In this document: positions 21,175 to 33,897 of the stretch, piece by piece
How the letters are laid out: each line of letters begins with the position of its first letter
Numbering within the stretch: position 1 is the first letter of the stretch
Notes under the pieces: model-generated
The model's database searches: none
The model's input: the letters and a program-made list of their open reading frames with translations, nothing else
What the model was told of the DNA's origin: nothing
Position numbers and translations under genes: made by a program
DNA from: Pinus tabuliformis
Taxonomy: Eukaryota; Streptophyta; Pinopsida; Pinales; Pinaceae
Length of the DNA: 64,000 nucleotides
Direction: 5' to 3'
Assembly (NCBI GenBank): GCA_031772625.1
Contig: CM062816.1
Span: forward strand, 628,114,992 to 628,178,991

Positions 21175-22367
21175 TGTAATATCCCTAACCCGGAATATTC
21201 CTCAAACCCCAGAAAAACTCAAACCAAATACGTGCAAATGATACAATAACCCAAAAATGACAAAATAACTGTGGTACAACATATAATAATGTAAACAGGA
21301 AATATAAGTAGATACTCAAGAAATGCAGCGTAAAATGCTAAGCCATTTTATTATATTGAGCAATAAGATAAGTACAAGAGGTGATCAGAAAGATGGAACC
21401 TCGACTTGCACAAGGCAAGTGAAGAAATACTCTCAGAATAACAAAGAATGGCCTCTCTGCGTGGATGCTACTGCTACTGCTAGGAAACAACTGATGATTT
21501 GGGGCTGCTCCCCTCCTCAGAATAAGCTGAAACTCTAGATTCGGGCTCTACTCAAGAAACCCAGAAAAACCCAGAAAGCTCTCCTAGAATATCCGACCCC
21601 CGAAAATCACCCCCTTCGGGCTCTGCGTAGTTCCTCAATGCTCTGCGCTGCCAATGAAGGAAACCCCTCCAAACTCTGCCTGAAACACTGCTAAAAATCC
21701 TCCAATAGGCAAGGGCTGGTCCCCTGCTCAATCACCCAGCATAAATCCTCCTGCAAAAACCCCAATCCAACACTGCTGCCAGAAAGAACTGCGTCCCTCT
21801 CTCAGTGCTGCGCAGTCCTCCAAAATGCTGATGAGACTGCTGCTGAAAAACTGATAAAACTACTGTTGAAATGCCAAAGGAAATACCTTGCCCGAGCAGG
21901 CACTCAAAGTCCCTCGAGGCTAAGGGTGAGATCTTCGAACGGAGACACTCAATGCACTAAACAATGCTGCAGACTAGCTAAATAGCCAGCGTGCTCAGAA
22001 GTCGAAACGACTAGCTAAAAATGCACATAACTGAATGATCAAAATGAGGGGGCTCCTCTCTTTTTTATAGCCTTCGCCTCTCTCAATCCCAAGGCTCACC
22101 TCTTCTTGCGTGGTTCCCCTCTTGCCACGTGTTCCTTCCCTCCCGCGTAGTCTCTCCATGTGTCTGCGTGGGCTCCATTTCTGCGTCCCCCCTTGGCCCC
22201 CTTGGCTCCCCTTTAAGTCAAAACGTTGTGCTACTAGGAAGTGACTTTTTATTCTAAAAGTGAGTTATGTCCCCGTCCTCACTTTTTTATTTACCAATAA
22301 CTATAGAAGGCAAAAATTGAACAAACTCGAATATTCCAATTAGCCATGGCTAATTAGGAATATTACA
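21175..22367 (-). repeat. G2 3' LTR
   Basis: It is 1193 bp, TGTAATATCC to GGAATATTACA on the + strand. It matches the G3 LTRs in reverse: the ends around CCATGGCTAATTAGGAATATT, CTATAAA (22064-22070) as TATA box, and the CACTTGCCTTGTGCAAG block. It is rich in TGCGTAG, TGCGCAG and GCGTGG words. Confidence 0.88.
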
Positions 22368-25300
22368 GTCTCCCCCGACAAAATGTTGCTTGTCCTCAAG
22401 CAACTGAAGTGACAGATGCTGCAAGATCTTCTCATTCTCCCAAGTGGCATCCTCATTCGGAAAATTCTTCCACCTCACCAAGAATTCCCGGACCGTCCTG
22501 CTCTGCAGCTGCCTCTCCCTGGTATCAATGATAGCCTCCGGCTGCAATACCAAATGCCCCTCATCATCCATGGGTGGTAGCTCATCTGTCACTGTCACCT
22601 ATTGCCCCAATGCCTTTTTCAGGCATGATACATGAAAAACGTTATGAATCTTACTGCCTTGGGGCAGCTCCAACTCATATGCAACCTGTCCAAACATGCG
22701 GATCACCTTGTACGGTCCATAAAAGCGGGGCTTGAGCTTCTCAGCCCCCTTCTGCTTTAGTGATGACTATTGGTATGGCCGTAATCGTAGGTAGACCATG
22801 TTCCCCACCTCGAATTGTCTCTCCACTCGACCCCTGTCGGCATACAGCTTCTGCTGGTTCTGCGCTGTAGCCATGTTATCCTTGAGAGCTCGGAGAATAT
22901 CCTGACTCTCTTGGATCCAAATCTTGGCTCTAGGAGCCTTGCTATCACCAAACATCACGTCAGCAAAAGATAAAGGATGATACCCATATAAGGCATAGAA
23001 TGGTGACATACCGATGGACATGTGATGTGAAGTATTGTAGCAGTACTACCCTAGATGCAGCCACCTCAACCATGCTCGCTGCTTCCCATTGACATAGTTA
23101 CGCAAGTAGCCCTCTAGCCACTTGTTAACTATCTCGGTCTGTCCATCCGTCTATGGGTGATAACTGGTACTCGGTGTCAACTCTGTCCCCACCAACCGGA
23201 AAAGCTCTTGCAAAAACCCACCCATGAAACGACTATCCCTATCACTGACGATGGTATTAGGAAGACCATGTAGCCTGAAGATCTCTCTGAAGAACAGCTC
23301 GGCCACCTGTGCTACTGTATAGTGTGCGGATATGGCAAAAAAGTGTGCGTACTTCGTCAGTCGATCAACGAAGACAAAGATACAATCCTTGTCCTGTACC
23401 ATGGGCAACCCTGTGATGAAGTCCATTGAAATACTCTTCTCTTTCCCCTCCAGTATGGGAAGAGGCTGCAATAATCCCGTGGAATGGCTCATCTCTCCCT
23501 TGTTCCTCTGGAAAATGTCGCACTCCCGGATTTGCTGGAGTACATCCTCCTTGAGGCCCTTCCATGAAAACCTCTCCCTAATGGCCCTGTAGGTTTTGGT
23601 AAACCCCTGATGTCCTGCCAGCGGTGAATCATGTGATGCTTGGAGTATCTTCTTCTTGAGCTGAGACCCCTCAGTCAAGAAGATCCGATCCCTGTAATAG
23701 ATGATCTCATTGACCACCCTATACCTGTCATCTGCCACCTGCCCATCCAAAACCTCACATGCAAACCTGTCCTTGGAGTACTCTACTAAGAGTCGAGCCC
23801 TCTAGTCTGTATCCAAGCTCATAAAAGACAACGTGGCTGGTCTACGTGAAAGGGCATTTGCTACCACGTTGTTCTTACCCTTGACATACTCAATGTCAAA
23901 GTCATATGCTTGGATCTTGTTGATCCACTTCTGCTGCCTCTCCTGTCGCTGCTTCTGCTCCAAAAAGAACTTGAGGCTGTTGTGATCAGTCCTCACCCTG
24001 AACCTGTTACCCACCAGATACTGCTGGTACTTAGCCAATGCATGCATGATGGCTAGCATCTCCTTGTCGTATATAGAATACAACCTCTCGTGCAGAAGGA
24101 GCTTCCGGCTCTCAAAGGCTATAGGGTGACCTCCCTGCATCAACACTACGCCGATCCCCTCTCCCGACGCATCACACTCCAAAACAAAAGGCTGCGTAAA
24201 ATCTGGCAACGCAAGCACTGGGCAGCTGCTCATAACCTCCTTGAGCCTGTCAAAGGCTTGCTGCGCTGTATCTGACCAACTGAATGCCCCCTTCCTCGTC
24301 AAATCTGTCAGGGGTGCAGCAAGCTGCGAGAAACCTTTGACGAACTTCCGGTAGTAAGTACAAATGCCAATGAATCCTTGAAGTTCCGTCACATTTCTCG
24401 GCTCCTCTCACTCCGTCCACTCCTATGATGTGTCCCAAATAAAACATCTCCATCAACCCAAACTCACACTTGGAGAGTTTGGCATAGAACTGCTGCTCCT
24501 GTAAGATACGCAATACTGTCTCAATGCGCTGGAGATGCTCCTCCAAAGTCCTGCTGTAAATGAGAATGTCATCAAAGAATACCAACAAAAACTTCCTCAA
24601 GTGACTATGGAAGATGTGATTCATGCAGGACTGAAATGTAGCGCGGGCGTTGGTTAGCCCAAAAGGCATCACCAAGAACTCAAAGTGCCCATAGTGACAC
24701 CTGAAGGCGGTCTTGGGAATGTCTTGCTCCCTCATGTGAATCTGATGGTACCCAGATATCAAATCAATCTCTGAGAAGAATCATGCTCTCCTCAACTCGT
24801 CCATCAACTCATCGATCCTGGGTATGGGGTACCTGTTCTTCAGGGTCTTCTTGTTCAGGGCCCTATAGTCAATGCACATCCTCAATGTATCGTCCTTCTT
24901 CTTCACCAACACCACAAAAGAAGCAAAAGGACTCGTGCTTGGTCGAATGTGCCCAAGTCCCAGCAACTCCTGGATAGCCTGCTCAATCTCATCCCGATAG
25001 GCCTTGGGGTGCCTATAGGGGGTGTGATCACTGCCTGTATGCCCTGCTCAAGCTCGATCGTGTGCTCAAACCCCCGATCCGGTGGCTGTCCTGGTGGAAT
25101 CTCCCCAAACACTATGGCATACCGATCAAGGATGGACTCTATCTCTGGATGTACCTTCTGCCCTGTAGTCCCTGCCTCTGATGCACGCAGTTCCACTGCC
25201 CACTCTATGTCTCCCTTCTGGAAGACTGCCTCCATCCGATGAGCTGACAAAGTCTGAGGCGAATATGTGTGCTGTCCCCGTATCTTCTTATGCCTCCTTG

Positions 25301-26230
25301 TCTTCTCATCATCCCACTCCATCTCTAGGGTCTTCCAATCTGCCGTGACCTTCCCTAGAGTGATAAGCCACTGAACACCCAGTATCATGTTGGTGTTCGA
25401 GATATCGACCACGAAAAAGTGGTCAGTCAATGTGTAAGTGCCCATTGTCATTGAAAGCTCTGGAACATAACGAGCACATGTCATGTTATGATCTCCTGGG
25501 ACCTAGACTGAAAACCCATCGAAGCTCTTTGTTTGAATACCTCTCTGCTCAACCATCTGTGCATCGATGAAGTTATGGATCACCCCACTGTCAACCAAAA
25601 TTGATACCTGTAGGCCATGTACTGTCCCTCGTACGTGTAGCGTCAGATACTTGGGTACTCCTCGCAATGCTGCAAGGGCCCCTCCGGTAGGTGCAAAAGA
25701 TGCACCACCTGCTGCTGGCGGTGGAGGTGGCAAAGGTCCCTGTATGGCATGGCTATCTCCTGCCTCCACATCATCCTCGTCATCCTCTTCTCCACTGCTC
25801 TCAGAGAAGACTTCAATAAAATGTGCTTTGCCAGCAGCACATCTATGTCCCGGTGCCCACGGCTCCTGACATGTGAAGCACAACCGCTTCTTCTTTAGCT
25901 CCCTCCTGACATCGTCCTCAATCTGTACTTGTCCTGGATTCCCGTTTGGAGGTGGAATCCTCACATCCTTCCCCTTAGATTGAAAGGGCTGTCTTTGGGG
26001 GTAAGGTGTCAGGGCCCTGGGTAAGACATCCTGTAAGTCCCGGGTCTTGCTGATAGTGTCCTGGAGTGTGGCTGGTCTAGTGGATAACACTAGACCCCGA
26101 AGTGGCTCTGCTAACCCCTCAATATACATATAGACCCTCCGTGCCGTGGATAGGTCTGGTACCATCACGGAGACCCTCAAGAAATCTACAATGTAGGTCT
26201 CTGGGCTCCCTGTCTGTTTGAACCTTATCA
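22368..26230 (-). pseudogene. pol: G2 gag (3' part) and pol with chromodomain, broken
   Basis: Read from 26230 downward: gag end (FKQTGSPETY); knuckle LCFTCQEPWAPGHRC (about 25885-25845); protease LVDSGVIHNFIDA (about 25595), where relatives have DSGATHNF. Reverse transcriptase follows with [20 protein letters not shown] (about 24900) and [10 protein letters not shown] (about 24565), then RNase H with ECDASGEG, EMLAIMHAL and RTDHNSL (24190-23960). The integrase zinc finger ends CDIFQRNK, losing one Cys; the core has ISMDFITG and VSDRDSRF, with the Glu after TAG 23151. The chromodomain is REFLVRWKNFPNEDATWE (about 22500). A deletion of about 40 bases near 24405 shifts the frame. TAG stops at 23151, 22767 and 22599 replace Gln. 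A polypurine tract (complement of 22368-22378) adjoins the LTR. Confidence 0.9.
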
Positions 26231-27451
26231 TGTAATATTCCTAATTAGCCATGGCTAATTAGAATATTCGATTTTGCTTAATTTTTCCTTCTATAGTTAT
26301 TTTATAAATAAAAAGGTGAGGAAAGGGGGACATAACTCACTTTTAGAATAAAGTCACTCCCTAAGTAGCACAACGTTGTAAATTAAAGGGGAGCCAAGGG
26401 GGCCATAGGACCACGTAGAAAAGGGGGCCCACGTAGACACTTGGAGGGACTGCGCAGATGGAGAGGAACACGTGGCAAGAGATGGCTACGTTGGAGGAGG
26501 TGGCTTTAGGGTTTTGAGAGGGGCCAACGCTATAAAGGAGAGAGGAGCCTTCTCATTTTGGCATTCGATTAGGTGCATTTGAGCTAGTCACTTCGACTTA
26601 CAGCACGCTGGCTGTTTAGCCTGTCTGCAGCGTTGTTTAGTGCATCGAGTGTCTCCATTCAGAGATCTCACCCTTAGCCCCGGGGGAATTCGAGTACCTT
26701 AGCCCCGGGGGAATTCGGGCAAGGTAGTTTTCAGCAGTCTTTTGTAGGAGGATTGATCTTTGGAGTGAGGAGGAACTGAGCATTTTTTATAACTGCGCAG
26801 TCTTGAGAGAGGGATGCAGTTCTTTGGTGAGAGTTTCGGATTGGGGTTTTTGCGTAGGATTTGAGTTGAGAGATTGAGCAAGGGATCAACCCTTGCATAT
26901 TGGATGATTTTTGCAGAGTTTTGGGCAGAATTTTGGAGGGTTCTATTCAGTGGCAGCGCAGAGCCTTGAGGGATTGCGTAGATCTTCAAGGGGGTGATTT
27001 TCAAGGGTCGGCTATTTTAGAAAAGCTTTCTGGGTTTTCTGGGTTTATTGAGCATAGGCTGATTCCAGAGTTTCAACATTTTATAAGGAAGGGAACAGCC
27101 CCAAATCCTCACTTGATTCCATGTAGTAGCAGCAGCACAGCAGCTTGGACACAGTTCAGAGAGGGGCCATTCCTTTACTATTCTGGGTTTATTTCTTCAC
27201 TTGCCTTGTGCAAGTCAAGGTTCTATCTTTCTGATCACCTCCTGTACTCTTTCCATTACTCAGTATAATAAAATGACTTAGCATTTCTCTCTGCATTTCT
27301 TGAGTATCTGCTTATATTCCATGTTTACATTATTATATGTTGCACCACTGTTATTTTTATCTTTTTGAGCTTCTCGATTACTATATCATTTGTACACATT
27401 TGGTTGGAGTTTGCTAGGTTTTGAGGAATATCCTGGAAAAGGGATATTACA
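26231..27451 (+). repeat. G3 5' LTR
   Basis: It is 1221 bp, TGTAATATTCC to GGGATATTACA. TATAAAGG (26531-26538) is the TATA box. A stretch of about 20 bases beginning CCTTAGCCCCGGGGG is duplicated in tandem at about 26670-26715, absent from the 3' LTR. TATAATAAAATG (27264) may hold the poly(A) signal. Confidence 0.92.
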
Positions 27452-27452
27452 G

Positions 27453-27464
27453 TGGTATCAGAGC
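27453..27464 (+). other. Primer binding site of G3 (initiator Met tRNA)
   Basis: TGGTATCAGAGC lies one base after the LTR end and is a perfect match to the initiator Met site. Confidence 0.95.
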
Positions 27465-27498
27465 ATAGATCTGGCTCAGCCTGTGGAGCTACCAATCT

Positions 27499-30400
27499 AT
27501 GACACCGAGGGAGAAGCCCTATATCTGTTACAGAGGTAGGAAATACAAAGATATTGAGCGTAGGTTGGAGAACACCTATGGAGAGGGAGACTGTGTTCGG
27601 GTGGTGGACATAGAACAAGAGGAGCCTGTGGTGGAAACAGGATAGGGGGAGCCTGTGGTGGACGCAGAGCAGGAGGATCCGATGTCAGATGAGGACGGGA
27701 AGAGATTTGCGAACATGCTCCTCAAATTAGTGCAGGATTTGTCGAGGCAGATCGAGGTGATGGGGCAGAGATTCACGGCAATGGAGGCTAGACAGCGTGA
27801 GAACCCACGGGTTTTCCAGGTTGGTGAGGGATTGGGTACATCCCACCATTTTCCAGAGCTGGGTGCCACTCAGCGTGATACTACTCAGTAGATGGCCTCA
27901 TACACCCCTACATGCTCTACCATGCCCACTTTCCTAGGAGCAGACATGGGGGCCGGAGCCTAGCAGGAGGCAGAGCCCGGCCACATGGGCGATTATTTTG
28001 CAGAGTACCAGGCCTATGGGCAGGAGTTCAAGGATGCTCTTTCATTCAGAGACTTTGTTTAGCTCCAGCGGGATAGTAGACCCCGTGACCATCATAGGAT
28101 ACCGGCATTATCATGATGGAGACACCCATTGCACAACTAATAGATTCCACTTGCCTACGTTTGATGGTTCATCAAACAGTTCAGCAAAGTCTTGGGTGGA
28201 GAAGCTGGACATCTATTTTCAGCTTAACCAGATGTCAGAGACAAAGACCATCAAGTTGGCGACATTACATTTGGATGGTGAGGCCCAGGACTAGTGGTTC
28301 CACGGGTTGGTTACACTCGAACACTCCACAGTGACGACATATGTCGAGTTCACCAGGAGATTGATGGAGAGGTTTGATCGGAGGGATCCGGAACAACACT
28401 TTGTTGAGCTGATGAGGCTCAAATAGACTGGGAGCCTAGAGACCTACATTGCAGACTTCTCGAGGGTTTCAGTGATGGTGCCAGATCTATCTGCGGCATG
28501 GAGGATCTACATGTATGTTGAGGGGTTAGCAGAGCCACTTCTGGGTCTAGTAAGATCCACTAGACCAGCCACACTCCAGGATGCTATTAGCAGGACCTGG
28601 GACTTACAAGATGCATTACCCAGGACCCGGACACTTTACCCCTAGAGACAGGCTTTCCAGCCTAAGGGGAAGGACGTGAGGATTCCAGCCTAAGGGGAAG
28701 GACAAACACAGATTGATGATGATGCCAGGAGGGAGCTGAAGAAGAAGCGGTTGTGCTTTACCTGTCAGGAGCCGTGGGCACCGGGACATAGATGTGCTGC
28801 TGGCAAAGCACATTTTATTGAGGTCTTCTTCGAGAGCAGCGGGGAAGAGGATGAGGAGGATGACGTGGAGGCAGGAGATAGTCCTGCCGCACAGGATCCT
28901 TTGCCACCTCCACCAGCAACAGTAGGTGGTGCAGCTTTTGCACCTACCGGAGGGGCCCTTGCAGCATTGCGAGGAGTTCCCAAGTATTTGACGCTACACG
29001 TACGGGGGACAGTACGTGGCCAGCGAGTATCAGTTTTGGTTGACAGTGGGGCAACCCACAACTTCATCGATGCACAGATGGTTGAGCGGAGAGGTATACA
29101 GACAAAGAGCTTCGATGGATTTTCAGTTTTGGTCCCAGGAGATCAGACCATGGTGTGTGCTCGTTATGTTCCAGAGTTATCAGTGACAATGGGCACCTAC
29201 ACATTGACTGACCATTTCTTTGTGGTCAATATTTCGGACACCAACATAGTACTAGGTGTTCAGTGGCTTATCACTCTAGGGAAGGTCACAACAGATTGGA
29301 AGGCCCTAGAGATGGAGTGGGATGATGAGAAGACAGGGAGGCATGAGAAGATACGGGGACAACATACATATCCGTCTTAGACTGTTTCGGCTCATCGGAT
29401 GGAGGCAGTCTTCTGGAAGGGAGACATAGAGTCGACAGTGGAGCTACGTGCATCAGAGGCAGGGACTACAGGGCAGATGGTACATCCAGAGATACAGTCC
29501 ATCCTTGATCGGTATGCCATAGTGTTTGGGGAGATTCCACCAGGATAGCCACGGGACTGGGGGTTTGAGCACACCATTGAGCTTGAGCAGGGCATACAGG
29601 CAGTGATTACTACCCCCTATAGGCATCCCAAGGCCTATCGGGATGAGATTGAGCGGGCCATTCAGGAGTTGCTGGCTCTTGGGCACATTTGGCCGAGCAT
29701 GAGTCCTTTTGCTTCTTCCATGGTGTTGGTGAAGAAGAAGGATGGCACATTGAGAATGTGCATTGATTACAGGGCCCTAAATAAGAAGACACTGAAGAAC
29801 AGGTACCCCATACCCAGGATCGACGAGTTGATGGATGAGTTGAGAGGAGCACCGTTCTTCTCAAAGATTGATTTGAGATCGGGGTACCATCAGATTCGCG
29901 TGAGGGAGCAGGACATTCCCAAGACCGCCTTCAGGTGTCACTACAAGCACTTTGAGTTTTCGGTGATGCCCTTCGGGCTAACCAACACCCCAGCTACATT
30001 CCAGTCCTGCATGAATCACATCTTCCGTAGTCACTTGAGGAAGTTTGTGTTGGTGTTCTTCGATGATATCCTCATTTATAGCAGGACTTGGGAGGATCAT
30101 CTCTAGCACATTGAGACAATGTTGCGCATCGTGGAGGAGCAGCAGTTCTATGCCAAGCTCTTCAAGTGTGAGTTTGGGTTGATGGAGATGTTGTACTTGG
30201 GGCACATCATAGGGGTGGACAGAGTGAGAGTCCACGAGGAGAAGATCAGAGCCATCAGAGATTGGCCGGAGCCGAGGAACGTGACAGAACTTTGGGGATT
30301 CATTGGCATTTGTACTTACTACCAGAAGTTTGTCAAGAGTTTCTCACAGCTTGCTGCACGATCTGACGAGGAAGGGGGCATTTGGTTGGTTGGAACAACG

Positions 30401-32278
30401 CAGCGAGCCTTTGACAGGCTCAAGGAGGTTATGAGCAGCTGCCCAGTGCTTGCATTGCTAGATTTTTCGCAGCGATTTGTTTTGGAGTGTGATGCGTCAG
30501 GAGAGGGGATCAGCGCAATGTTGATGCAGGGAGGTCACCCTATAGCCTTTGAGAGCCGGAAGCTCCTTCCGCACGAGAGGTTGTATTCTATATACGACAA
30601 GGAGATGCTGGCCATCATGCATGCATTGGCCAAGTTCCGACAGTATTTAGTGGGTAACAGGTTCAGGGTGAGGACTGATCACAATAGCCTCAGGTTCTTT
30701 TTGGAGCAGAAACAACTATAGGAGAGGCAGCAGAAGTGGATCAGTAAGATCCAAGCATATGACTTTGACATTGAGTATGTCAAGGGTAAGAACAACATAG
30801 TAGCAGATGCCCTTTCACGTAGACCAGCCACGTTGTCTCTTATGAGCTTGGATACAGACTGGAGGGCTCGACTCTTAGTAGAGTACTCCAAGGACAAATT
30901 TGCATGTGAGGTTCTGGATGGGTAGGTGGCGGATGATAGGTATAGGGTGGTCGATGAGATCATCCACTACAGGGACCGGATCTTCTTGACTGAGGGATCT
31001 CAGCTCAAGAAGAAGATACTTCAGGGATCACATGATTCACCATTGGCCGGTCATCAGGGGTTTACCAAAACCTACAGGGCCATTAGAGAGAGGTTCTCAT
31101 GGAAGGGCCTCAAGGAGGACGTACTCCAGCATATCCGGGAGTGCGACATTTGCCAGAGGAACAAGGGGGAGATGAGCCATCCCGCAGGATTATTGCAGCT
31201 TCTTCCCATTTCAGAGGGGAAATGGGATTGTATTTCGATAGACTTCATCACAGGGTTGCCCATGGTACAGGGCAAGGATTGTATCTTTGTCTTCGTTGAT
31301 CGACTGACAAAGTACACACATTTTTTTGCCATATCTGCACTCTACACAGCAGCATAGGTGGCCGAGCTGTTCTTCAGAGAGGTCTTCAGGCTACATGGTC
31401 TTCCTAAGACCATCGTCAGTGACAGGGATAGCCGTTTCATGGGCGGGTTTTAGTAGGAGCTTTTCCGGTTGGTGGGGACGGAGTTGACACCGAGTACGAG
31501 TTATCACCCACAGACGGACGGGCAGACAGAGATAGTTAACAAGTGGCTAGAGGGCTACTTGCATGACTATGTCAGTGGGCAGCAGCGAGCATGGCTAAAG
31601 TGGCTGTATCTGGGGGAGTATTGCTACAACACTACACATCACATGTCCATTGGTATGTCACCATTCTATGCCTTGTATGGATATCATCCTTTATCTTTTG
31701 CTGACGTGATGTTTGGTGATAGCAAGGCTCCAAGAGCCAAGTTTTGGATCCAAGAGAGTCAGGATATTCTCCAAGCTCTCAAGGATAATATGGCTACAGC
31801 GTAGAACTAGCAGAAGCTGTATGCTGACGGGGGTCGGGTGGAGACACAGTTTGAGGTAGGGGACTTGGTCTACGTACGATTACAACCATACCGACAGTCG
31901 TCACTGAAGCAGAAGGGGGCTGAGAAGCTCAAGCCCCGCTTTTATGGGCCATACCGGGTGATACGCAGGATTGGATAGGTTGCGTATGAGTTGGCACTGC
32001 CCCAAGGCAGCAAGATTCATAACGTTTTTCATGTATCATGCCTGAAGAAGGCATTGGGGCAACAGGTGACAGTGATAGATGAGCTACCACCCATGGATGA
32101 TGAGGGGCATTTGGTGTTGTAGCTAGAGGCTATTATTGATACCAGGGAGAGGCAGCTGCGGAGCAGGATGGTCCGGGAATTCTTGGTGAGGTGGAAGAAT
32201 TTGTCGGACGAGGATGCAACTTGGGAGAGTGAGAAAATTTTGCAGCATCCATCACTTCAGTTGCTTGAGGACAAGTAA
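27499..32278 (+). pseudogene. gag-pol: G3 gag-pol polyprotein (gag, PR, RT, RNase H, IN, chromodomain) with many amber stops
   Basis: ATG 27499 follows the primer site. One frameshift lies between 27890 and 28140; after it, a single frame reaches TAA 32276. Domains: gag core 28140-28560; CFTCQEPWAPGHRC knuckle at 28754; protease DSGATHNF with Asp at 29042; reverse transcriptase 29600-30100 with FDD Asp codons 30062-30067. RNase H acidic residues are at 30491, 30602 and 30677. The integrase HHCC finger has its Cys codons at 31142 and 31151, and the D, D, E codons at 31241, 31421 and 31529 (DD35E spacing). The chromodomain is REFLVRWKNLSDEDATWE (about 32170-32230). A pair of small deletions near 30355-30400 cancels out in frame. 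In-frame stops at 28424, 28643, 29378, 29546, 30104, 30719, 30923, 31355, 31454, 31802, 31808, 31976, 32120 and 32276 replace Gln. Confidence 0.93.
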
Positions 32279-32283
32279 CATTT

Positions 32284-32296
32284 TGCCGGGGGAGAC
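32284..32296 (+). other. Polypurine tract of G3
   Basis: The bases up to GGGGGAGAC lie immediately before the 3' LTR, the normal primer for plus-strand synthesis. G2 has the same tract as a complement next to its LTR. Confidence 0.8.
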
Positions 32297-33477
32297 TGTA
32301 ATATTCCTAATTAGCCATGGCTAATTGGAATATTCGATTTTCCTTACTTTTGCCTTCTATAGTTATTTTATAAATAAAAAGGTGAGGAAAGGGGGTCATA
32401 ACTCACTTTTAGAATAAAGTCACTCCCTAAGTAGCACAACGTTGTAACTTAAAGGGGAGCCAAGGGGGCCATAGGACCACGTAGAGAAGGGGGCCCACGT
32501 AGACACTTGGAGGGACTGCGTAGATGGAGAGGAACATGTGGCAAGAGATGGCTACGTTGGAGGAGGTGGCTTTAGGGTTTTGAGAGGGGCCAACGCTATA
32601 AAGGAGAGAGGAGCCTCCTCATTTTGGCATTCGATTAGGTGCATTTGAGCTAGTCACTTCGATTTACAGCACGCTGGTTGTTTAGCCTGTTTGCAGCACT
32701 GTTTAGTGCATCAAGTGTCTCCGTTCGGAGATCTCACCCTTAGCTCTGAGGGACTTCGAGTGCCTGCTTGGGTAAGGTAGTTTTCAACAATCTTTTGCAG
32801 GAGGATTGATCTTTGGAGTGAGGAGGAACTGATCATTTTTTATAATTGTGCAGTCTTGAGAGAAGGACGCAGTGCTTTGGTGAGAGTTTCGGATTGGGGT
32901 TTTTGCGTAGGATTTGAGCTGGGAGATTGAGCAAGGGATCAGCCCTTGCATATTGGAGGATTTTGTAGAGTTTCGGGCAGAATTTTGGAGGGTTCTATTT
33001 AGTGGTAGCGAAGAGCCTTGAGGGATTGCGTAGATCCTCAAGGGGGTGATTTTCGAGGGTTAGCTATTTCAAAAAAGCTTTCTAGGTTTTTCTGGGCTTA
33101 TTGAACAGAGGCTGATTCCAGAGTTTCAGCATTTTCTGAGGAAGGGAACAGCCCCAAATCCTCACTTGATTCCATGTAGTAGCAGTAGCACAGTAGTTCT
33201 CAAGCAGCTTGGACGCAATTTAGAGAGGGGCCATTCCTTTACTATTCTGGGTGTATTTCTTCACTTGCCTTGTGCAAGTCGACGTGCTATCTTTCTGATC
33301 ACCTCCTGTACTCTTTCCCTTACTCAGTATAATAAAATGGCTTAGCATTTCTCTCTGCATTTCTTGAGTATCTCCTTATATTCCATGTTTACATTATATG
33401 TTGCACCACTGTTATTTTTATCTCTTTGACCTTCCCGATTACTATATCATTTGTACGCATTTGGTTGGAGTTTGCTG
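32297..33477 (+). repeat. G3 3' LTR, last ~40 bases missing
   Basis: It follows the 5' LTR closely by eye, including TATA at 32597. It stops after TTGGTTGGAGTTTGCT, where the 5' copy continues with AGGTTTTGAGG. Beyond it the G2 gag resumes on the - strand. Confidence 0.9.
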
Positions 33478-33651
33478 CTTTGGATCCCTCCGATCAAATC
33501 GCTCCATCAATCTCCTGGTAAACTCCGCATATGTCGTCACTGTAGAGTGCCCGAGAGTAACCATCCCGTGATACCACCAATCCTGGGCCTCACCATCCAA
33601 ATGCAACGTTGCCACCTTGATGGCCTCTGCCTCCGACATCTGGTTACGCTG
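33478..33651 (-). pseudogene. gag: G2 gag, central piece
   Basis: On the - strand it reads QMSEAEAIKVATLHLDGEA, QDWWYHGMVTLG and RRLMERFDRRDPK, the gag core block that in G3 lies at 28230-28390. It is the part of G2 gag directly upstream of the piece that ends at 26230. It is cut at 33651 by the first LTR of the array. Confidence 0.85.
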
Positions 33652-33897
33652 TGTTGACCACTACGTGTCAACTACCCGTAGCAATACCCCCCCTTTTCTT
33701 CGCAAAAGGGATAGTTCTTGATTGACGTGTCCGTGCCATTCGACAGTCATCGTCGACTTGATCAATTTATGTTGTAAACCCAGTCTGCATGTGTGAATTG
33801 TAAATAATCTTAGCAGAAGTTGAGTCATGTATGTAAATTGCCTAGGTGGACCTAATTTTCTAGTGATAATCTACGTTCCGGAAGGTTTTTTGTCTCA

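Larger units (their letters stand above)
26231..33477 (+). mobile_element. G3: near full-length chromodomain Ty3/gypsy element, inside G2 gag
   Basis: It is 7.25 kb: 5' LTR 26231-27451, primer site, one gag-pol frame, polypurine tract and 3' LTR 32297-33477. It belongs to the same family as G2 but lies in the opposite orientation. The last roughly 40 bases of the 3' LTR and the right target duplication are deleted. TATCA (26226-26230) would be the left target copy. Many amber codons make it inactive, although domain order and catalytic residues are otherwise kept. Confidence 0.92.
21175..33651 (-). mobile_element. G2: chromodomain Ty3/gypsy element, split by G3 and by the array
   Basis: On the - strand, the 3' LTR is 21175-22367, pol and the end of gag are 22368-26230, and an upstream piece of gag lies at 33478-33651. 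The two gag pieces are adjacent in the related G3 gag, so G3 (26231-33477) sits inside G2. About 16 bases of G2 are missing at the right junction of G3. The 5' part of G2 gag, its primer site and its 5' LTR must lie beyond the tandem array. CTAGG (21170-21174) is the expected target pentamer. Confidence 0.85.

Noticed and set aside
23332..23592. Open frames opposite to gypsy integrase and reverse transcriptase
   Set aside because: They recur as mirror frames in both G2 and G3 and carry no domain. The other strand has the full pol motifs.
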